Source: Haloechinothrix aidingensis (GTDB taxonomy: Bacteria > Actinomycetota > Actinomycetes > Mycobacteriales > Pseudonocardiaceae). Taken from it: 64,000 nucleotides of DNA. The stretch spans positions 186,001 through 250,000 of the forward strand of contig NZ_JACCKD010000006.1 in the NCBI RefSeq assembly GCF_013450155.1, in the 5' to 3' direction. The position numbers and the translations under genes are program-made. This document shows, in pieces, positions 60,110 to 64,000 of the stretch. The first letter of the stretch is position 1. Every line of letters starts with the position of its first letter. A model generated the notes under the pieces. It was not told the DNA's origin and ran no database searches. It saw nothing but the letters and a program-made list of their open reading frames with translations.

Positions 60110-61554
60110 GTACGGCCAGTACCACGCACACCCACACCGACGGCGCCATGCGGCATGGTGCGGATACGGCAGCCGCACCCGCCGGAACGAACAGCGGGAC
60201 CGGTGCGGCGCCAGGAGAGTGGCCGGATCCGCAAGTCGTGGCGGAGATTCGCCACGCGGTGGCCCGCCGCGTCGACGTGGACGACGACCAGGCGAGTGCG
60301 CCCGGCCAGCGACAGGCTCAGCTGTGGCGCTACGTCGCCGAGGAGATCGCCGCCTGGGTGCGCCGCCGCGCCGAGGCCGGCACGGCCCCACCGACTGCCG
60401 AGGCCGAGCGAGCTCTGCAACGGGCGGTGTGGGCCGCGCTCACCGGGCTGGGGCCGTTGGCGGAGCTGCTCGAACTGGATGAGGTGGAAAACATCCACAT
60501 TCACGGGCACGACCAGGTCTGGCTGGAACGATCCGATGGCACCGTGGCGCGTTGGCCCGGCCGGATCGCCGACTCGGACACCGCACTGATCGAGATGCTG
60601 TCCACCATCTGCGCACGCCTCGGCCAGACGGCACGGGAGTTCTCCCCGGCTTCGCCGCTGGCTAACCTGCGCATCCCGGCGGGTGGACCGTTGGGAGCAC
60701 GCTTGGCCGCGGTCACCGCGGTCACCGACCGGCCCCGGGTGGCAATCCGCCGCCATCGGCTGGTCAAGACCCAGCTCAGCGACCTCGTGCGGTCCGCCAC
60801 CCTGGACGACACCGTGGCCGGGCTCCTGGCCGCTGCGGTGCGAGCTGGACTCAACATGCTGATCACCGGTGGGCCCGCTGTCGGCAAGACCACCTTGCTG
60901 CGAGCACTGTGCCACGAGATCCCCACAGCCGAACACGTCGTCACCGTCGAGGACGAGCAGGAACTCGGACTGCACCTGACCTCGGGCCGGCCCCTGGTCA
61001 CCCCCATGGAAGCACGACTGGCCAACGCCGACGGCGCCGGCCGGATCAGCATGGACGACCTGCTCACCCAGGCACTGCGGCACAGCCCACGACGCGTCAT
61101 CGTCGGAGAAGTGCGCGGCGGTGAAGTCGTCGCGCTGCTTCGGGCGCTGGGCAACGGCGCCACCGGTGGCATGGGAACACTGCACGCACGAAGCGCCGAA
61201 GCCGTGCCGGATCGCATCGCCAGCCTGGGCCTGCTGGCCCAGCCCCCGCTGCCAGTGGAGGCCGCCCACGCCTGGACGGCCTCGGCCCTGGACCTGGTGG
61301 TGCACCTAGCGGCCACCGACACCACCACACCATCCGGGCGACCCTACCGGCATCGGTGGGTCAGCGAGGTCCTCGAAACAGGTGTGGTCGGCGAAACCGG
61401 CAGACCCGAGACCACCCGGCTGTACGCGCGCGACCCCGCCACGGCCACATTCGCCCCGAGCCAGGGGCTGGCGGACCGGTTACGCCGCCACGGATTCGAC
61501 CCGACCCGCCCGGCCACCGGCGACGACGCATGCCACGGGGTGAGTGCACCATGA
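60106..61554 (+). CDS. cpaF: Tad pilus assembly ATPase CpaF/TadA
   Basis: 482 residues. After a low-complexity N-terminus, the VirB11-like N-domain (LAELLELDEVENIHIHGHDQ) leads to Walker A MLITGGPAVGKTTLLRAL, the Asp box region TVEDEQELGLHL, Walker B RRVIVGEVRGGEVVALLRAL and GATGGMGTLHARS. It powers pilin polymerisation at the inner membrane. ATGA overlap with tadB. Confidence 0.95.
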   Translation: MSTASTTHTHTDGAMRHGADTAAAPAGTNSGTGAAPGEWPDPQVVAEIRHAVARRVDVDDDQASAPGQRQAQLWRYVAEEIAAWVRRRAEAGTAPPTAEAERALQRAVWAALTGLGPLAELLELDEVENIHIHGHDQVWLERSDGTVARWPGRIADSDTALIEMLSTICARLGQTAREFSPASPLANLRIPAGGPLGARLAAVTAVTDRPRVAIRRHRLVKTQLSDLVRSATLDDTVAGLLAAAVRAGLNMLITGGPAVGKTTLLRALCHEIPTAEHVVTVEDEQELGLHLTSGRPLVTPMEARLANADGAGRISMDDLLTQALRHSPRRVIVGEVRGGEVVALLRALGNGATGGMGTLHARSAEAVPDRIASLGLLAQPPLPVEAAHAWTASALDLVVHLAATDTTTPSGRPYRHRWVSEVLETGVVGETGRPETTRLYARDPATATFAPSQGLADRLRRHGFDPTRPATGDDACHGVSAP

Positions 61555-62441
61555 CCGCGATCGTGCCCACCCTGCCCGGCCTGGCGGTGGCCCTGGCGAT
61601 CCTGTCCGGCTACGCCGCCTACCGACACGGCGAGAGTTTACGAGCCCTCCACCTGTTCCGACGGCTGCCCGGCCTCGTGCGCCGAGCGCGGAACCACGGC
61701 CGCCGACCGGGCCGTCTCGCGGCGGCACTGCTGGCGGGGACGGCCGCATGGCTGGGCACCACCTGGCCGGTGGCCGGGCTGGCCGTGGCCGCTGCGACGG
61801 TGGCCGGGCCACGAGTGTGGGCCGCGCCGGATGCCGAGTCGGTGATCACGCGTCTGGAAGCGCTGGCCGCCTGGTGCCGCCGCCTCGCCGACGTGCTCGC
61901 CTCCGGTGCCGGAGGCCTGGAGCAGGCCATCGCGACCACCGCCACCCGCACCCCGCCTGCAGCCTTGGAGCAACCCATCCGCGACATGGCGAGCCGACTG
62001 CGCAGCGACGGGCTGGAACCGGCGCTGCGTCACTTCGCCGAGGAGCTGGCCGATCCGAACGCCGACGCGGTCGTGGCCGCGCTACTGCTACGCGTGCGCG
62101 CCGGTGGGCGGGGACTGGTCGACGTGCTGCACGCCCAAGCCGAGGCGCTGGCCGCCGAGGCCGCCACGCGCCGCGAGGTCGAAGCCGAACGCGCCAAGCC
62201 CCGCACCGATGCGCGGCTGGTCCTGACGATCACCGCCGCCATGGTGGCCGGATTGGTCATCGTCAGCGGCGACTTCCTCGCCCCTTACAGCAGCGCAGGT
62301 GGACAGCTGATGTTGGCACTGATCGCGGCGGTCATGGGCACGGCCTGCTGGTGGATGTACCGGCTGTCCCGACCCCAGCGGCCCGGCCGCCTCCTGCTCG
62401 GCAGCCGACACACCCCCGTGTCCGGAACGGGGGTGCGGTAA
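61551..62441 (+). CDS. tadB: Type II secretion F-family inner membrane protein TadB
   Basis: 296 residues. Two N-terminal spans (AIVPTLPGLAVALAILSGYA and ALLAGTAAWLGTTWPVAGL), then the cytosolic T2SSF domain (RLEALAAWCRRLADVLASGA, with LRVRAGGRGLVDVL), and two C-terminal spans (VLTITAAMVAGLVIVSG, LMLALIAAVMGTACWWMY). It partners with TadC as the platform protein. Stop and tadC start share one base (TAATG). Confidence 0.9.
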   Translation: MTAIVPTLPGLAVALAILSGYAAYRHGESLRALHLFRRLPGLVRRARNHGRRPGRLAAALLAGTAAWLGTTWPVAGLAVAAATVAGPRVWAAPDAESVITRLEALAAWCRRLADVLASGAGGLEQAIATTATRTPPAALEQPIRDMASRLRSDGLEPALRHFAEELADPNADAVVAALLLRVRAGGRGLVDVLHAQAEALAAEAATRREVEAERAKPRTDARLVLTITAAMVAGLVIVSGDFLAPYSSAGGQLMLALIAAVMGTACWWMYRLSRPQRPGRLLLGSRHTPVSGTGVR

Positions 62442-63349
62442 TGCATCCACCGCTCGCGATGGCCCTACCCGGCCTCGCGTTGGGCCTCGCCCTCTCCTGC
62501 GCCCTGGCCGCATCCTTGCCCCCGGCGCCGGTCCGGCTGGCCAACGCCCTGGACCGCCTAGGCGATCCCACCCGCACCCGAACGGAGGCTACCGCCCCGT
62601 CGTGGGGCCTGCGCATGCTGGATGCCTGGGCGGCCCGCGCCGGTGGGAGCACGCACCGCTGGTGGGGCATCCCGGCCACCGATCTCGACCTCCTCGCCCT
62701 GAGCCCCCGCCGGTACCTGGCGCGCCGCCTGACCTGGGCCGCCTGTGGCCTGGCACTCGCACTGGCGCTGGTCGGGATCGCGGCGGTGACCGGACTGGCA
62801 CCGCCCACGGGCCTGGCGTTGTTCGCGGCCCCGGCCGGCGCCGTGGCCGGGCAGGCCGTGCCGGTGGCGGCGGTGGCCGGCGAGGCCGCACGCGGGCGGC
62901 ACGAGTTCCGCCGCTGCCTGGCTGTGTATCTGGAGCTGGTCGCCCAAGAACGCGCCAGCGGCGCGGCGGTGGGCCCGGCTCTGGTCGAGGCCGCCTGCGT
63001 GGCCGACGCGTGGCCACTGGTTCGGCTGCGCACCAGCATGACCTACGCCGAGCACACCGGCCAGTCCCACTGGCAGGCTCTGGCCGACCTCGGCGAGCGT
63101 ATCGGCGTAGCCGAGCTCGGCGAACTCGCCGACATCGCCGCCAGCGCCGCCGACGGCGCGGCGATCCAGACCACTCTGACAGCCACCGCCGCACGACTGC
63201 GGCGCAGCGCCCTGGCCGCCGAGACCGCCGAAGCAGGCGCCCGCAGCCGACGTCTGGCCCTTCCGACCAGCCTGCTGCTGACCGGATTCGTGCTGCTGGT
63301 GCTCTATCCCGCGCTCGCCCGCATGCTGGATCTCTACCCTCACACATGA
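62441..63349 (+). CDS. tadC: Type II secretion F-family inner membrane protein TadC
   Basis: 302 residues. Membrane segments at LALGLALSCALAASLPPA, TWAACGLALALALVGIAAV and LLLTGFVLLVLYPALARML frame a helical cytosolic part (FRRCLAVYLELVAQERASGA, IGVAELGELADIAASAADGA). The Arg/Ala-rich helices fit the T2SSF fold. Preceded by TadB; 34 bp before the pilin gene. Confidence 0.9.
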   Translation: MHPPLAMALPGLALGLALSCALAASLPPAPVRLANALDRLGDPTRTRTEATAPSWGLRMLDAWAARAGGSTHRWWGIPATDLDLLALSPRRYLARRLTWAACGLALALALVGIAAVTGLAPPTGLALFAAPAGAVAGQAVPVAAVAGEAARGRHEFRRCLAVYLELVAQERASGAAVGPALVEAACVADAWPLVRLRTSMTYAEHTGQSHWQALADLGERIGVAELGELADIAASAADGAAIQTTLTATAARLRRSALAAETAEAGARSRRLALPTSLLLTGFVLLVLYPALARMLDLYPHT

Positions 63350-63383
63350 CGGACCGAAAAGGACAGACAGAAGGGATGAGACC

Positions 63384-63632
63384 ATGAAACGATACGCAAT
63401 CCACCGCGACGCAAGCACACGCCTCCACGTCTCGGTCGCCCTACTGGCCCTGTGGTGGTCAGGGCTCAGCGCCGGATTGGAACGGCGCCTGCGACGCGCG
63501 CGAGCCAGCGGCCAGACCGGCTCGGAAACCGTCGAGAAAGCCGTGATCGTGGCCACCATGCTCGCCCTGGCCGTGGGGCTGGCCGCCGTGATCCGCGCCG
63601 CGGTGACCCGCTACAGCGATCAGATCCAATAG
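63384..63632 (+). CDS. Flp-type major pilin candidate
   Basis: 82 residues, longer than the usual 55-65. After about 45 residues containing an amphipathic stretch (LHVSVALLALWWSG) comes the processing region ASGQTGSETVEKAVIVATML: the G/E pair followed by a hydrophobic helix VATMLALAVGLAAVIRAAV is the Flp motif, with cleavage expected near Gly-Ser-Glu. ATG preceded by GGGATGAGACC. Confidence 0.75.
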   Translation: MKRYAIHRDASTRLHVSVALLALWWSGLSAGLERRLRRARASGQTGSETVEKAVIVATMLALAVGLAAVIRAAVTRYSDQIQ

Positions 63633-63661
63633 GACCCCGCAGCCGGAGGAGGCGGCCGGTC

Positions 63662-64000
63662 ATGCCAACCATCACACGATGTCGCGTCCGACAACTGCGA
63701 CGGGACGCCGGCTCGGACACTGTCAGCCTGGCGATTCTCATGCCGGTGGCGCTGCTGCTGATCCTGTCCGTCGTGCAGGCCGGGCTGGCCTGGCACACAC
63801 GCACCGTGCTCGCCGAGGCCGCTCAAAGCGGTGTCGCAGCCGGACGCGTGCACGCCAGCACCGCCAGCCAGACCCAGCACGCCGCGCTGTCGTTCATCCA
63901 CCGCGCCGGGACCGGACTGATCACACGACCGGCCGCCGACGCCGACATCGAGACCACGACCATCGAGGTCACCGTCACGGGCACCGCCCCGCGCGTGCTA
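63662..64000 (+). CDS. tadE: TadE-like pseudopilin (partial, cut by right edge)
   Basis: 113 codons to the edge. The N-terminus RQLRRDAGSDTVSLAILMPV continues VALLLILSVVQAGLAWHTRT, the TadE pattern of a short basic leader, an acidic residue and a long hydrophobic helix. ALLAEAAQSGVAAGR-type continuation is typical. Minor pilin candidates such as TadF normally follow downstream, beyond the window. Confidence 0.85.
   Translation, partial: MPTITRCRVRQLRRDAGSDTVSLAILMPVALLLILSVVQAGLAWHTRTVLAEAAQSGVAAGRVHASTASQTQHAALSFIHRAGTGLITRPAADADIETTTIEVTVTGTAPRVL

Noticed and set aside
1-64000. tRNA or rRNA genes, riboswitches and origin of replication
   Set aside because: No cloverleaf with a GGTTCGA-type T arm, no rRNA consensus and no DnaA-box cluster was recognised; a tRNA scan would settle it.

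Overview
The window is high-G+C actinobacterial DNA with many GTG starts and GTGA/ATGA stop-start overlaps. The lineage is most probably Pseudonocardiaceae-like. That is an inference from the F420 genes, the DUF5753/DUF397 pair, the XRE-ImmA/IrrE-MAB_1171c module, remnants of an actinomycete integrative element and an actinobacterial Tad locus. No rRNA or tRNA was recognised, so the genus cannot be named.

Layout. (1) 1-7.9 kb, metabolic genes: an F420-type luciferase-like oxidoreductase (cut by the left edge), a MetE-like transferase, L-serine ammonia-lyase, 6-phosphogluconolactonase, the F420 enzyme CofC, and a TetR regulator divergent from a secreted alpha/beta hydrolase with a 26-bp palindromic operator between them. 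(2) 7.9-17.3 kb, accessory zone: a truncated acyl-CoA synthetase, two IS256-type fragments either side of a LuxR-family (LAL) regulator and an MFS exporter, a frameshifted tetR, a yqeB-like/tetR pair with its operator, and the remains of an integrative element (truncated RecA-like ATPase, DUF2637 protein). (3) 18-30 kb, a complete type I-E CRISPR-Cas locus: cas3-cse1-cse2-cas7-cas5-cas6e-cas1-cas2 on the minus strand, with array 1 (26 repeats) directly after cas2 and array 2 (20 repeats) divergent from cas3. A solitary repeat-like element lies between cas3 and cse1.

(4) 30-45.5 kb: a minus-strand regulator/methyltransferase group, divergent from a tightly coupled eight-gene plus-strand operon. 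The operon encodes an APH-type kinase, an AdoHcyase-like/Gfo-Idh fusion, an SDR epimerase, an HPr-kinase-like P-loop protein, a HAD phosphatase, an MDR dehydrogenase, a TIM-barrel isomerase and a glycosyltransferase. It is followed by a 47-residue Lys/Asp-rich peptide gene coupled to a PCMT-like methyltransferase. I know of no described pathway with this gene set. It looks like the biosynthesis of a modified sugar or cyclitol, possibly with a separate peptide-modifying pair, and is the best candidate here for an undescribed system. (5) 45.6-56 kb, a second accessory zone: an XRE(DUF5753)-DUF397 pair with operators, small proteins typical of integrative elements, decayed Prim-Pol-like and GNAT genes, an XRE-ImmA/IrrE-membrane protein-FAD monooxygenase operon, and two convergent HxlR regulators. 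(6) 56.1-64 kb, a Tad/Flp pilus operon from prepilin peptidase to a TadE-like pseudopilin cut by the right edge.

All calls come from reading translations, motifs, overlaps and repeats by eye. Family names rest on remembered motifs, not on searches.
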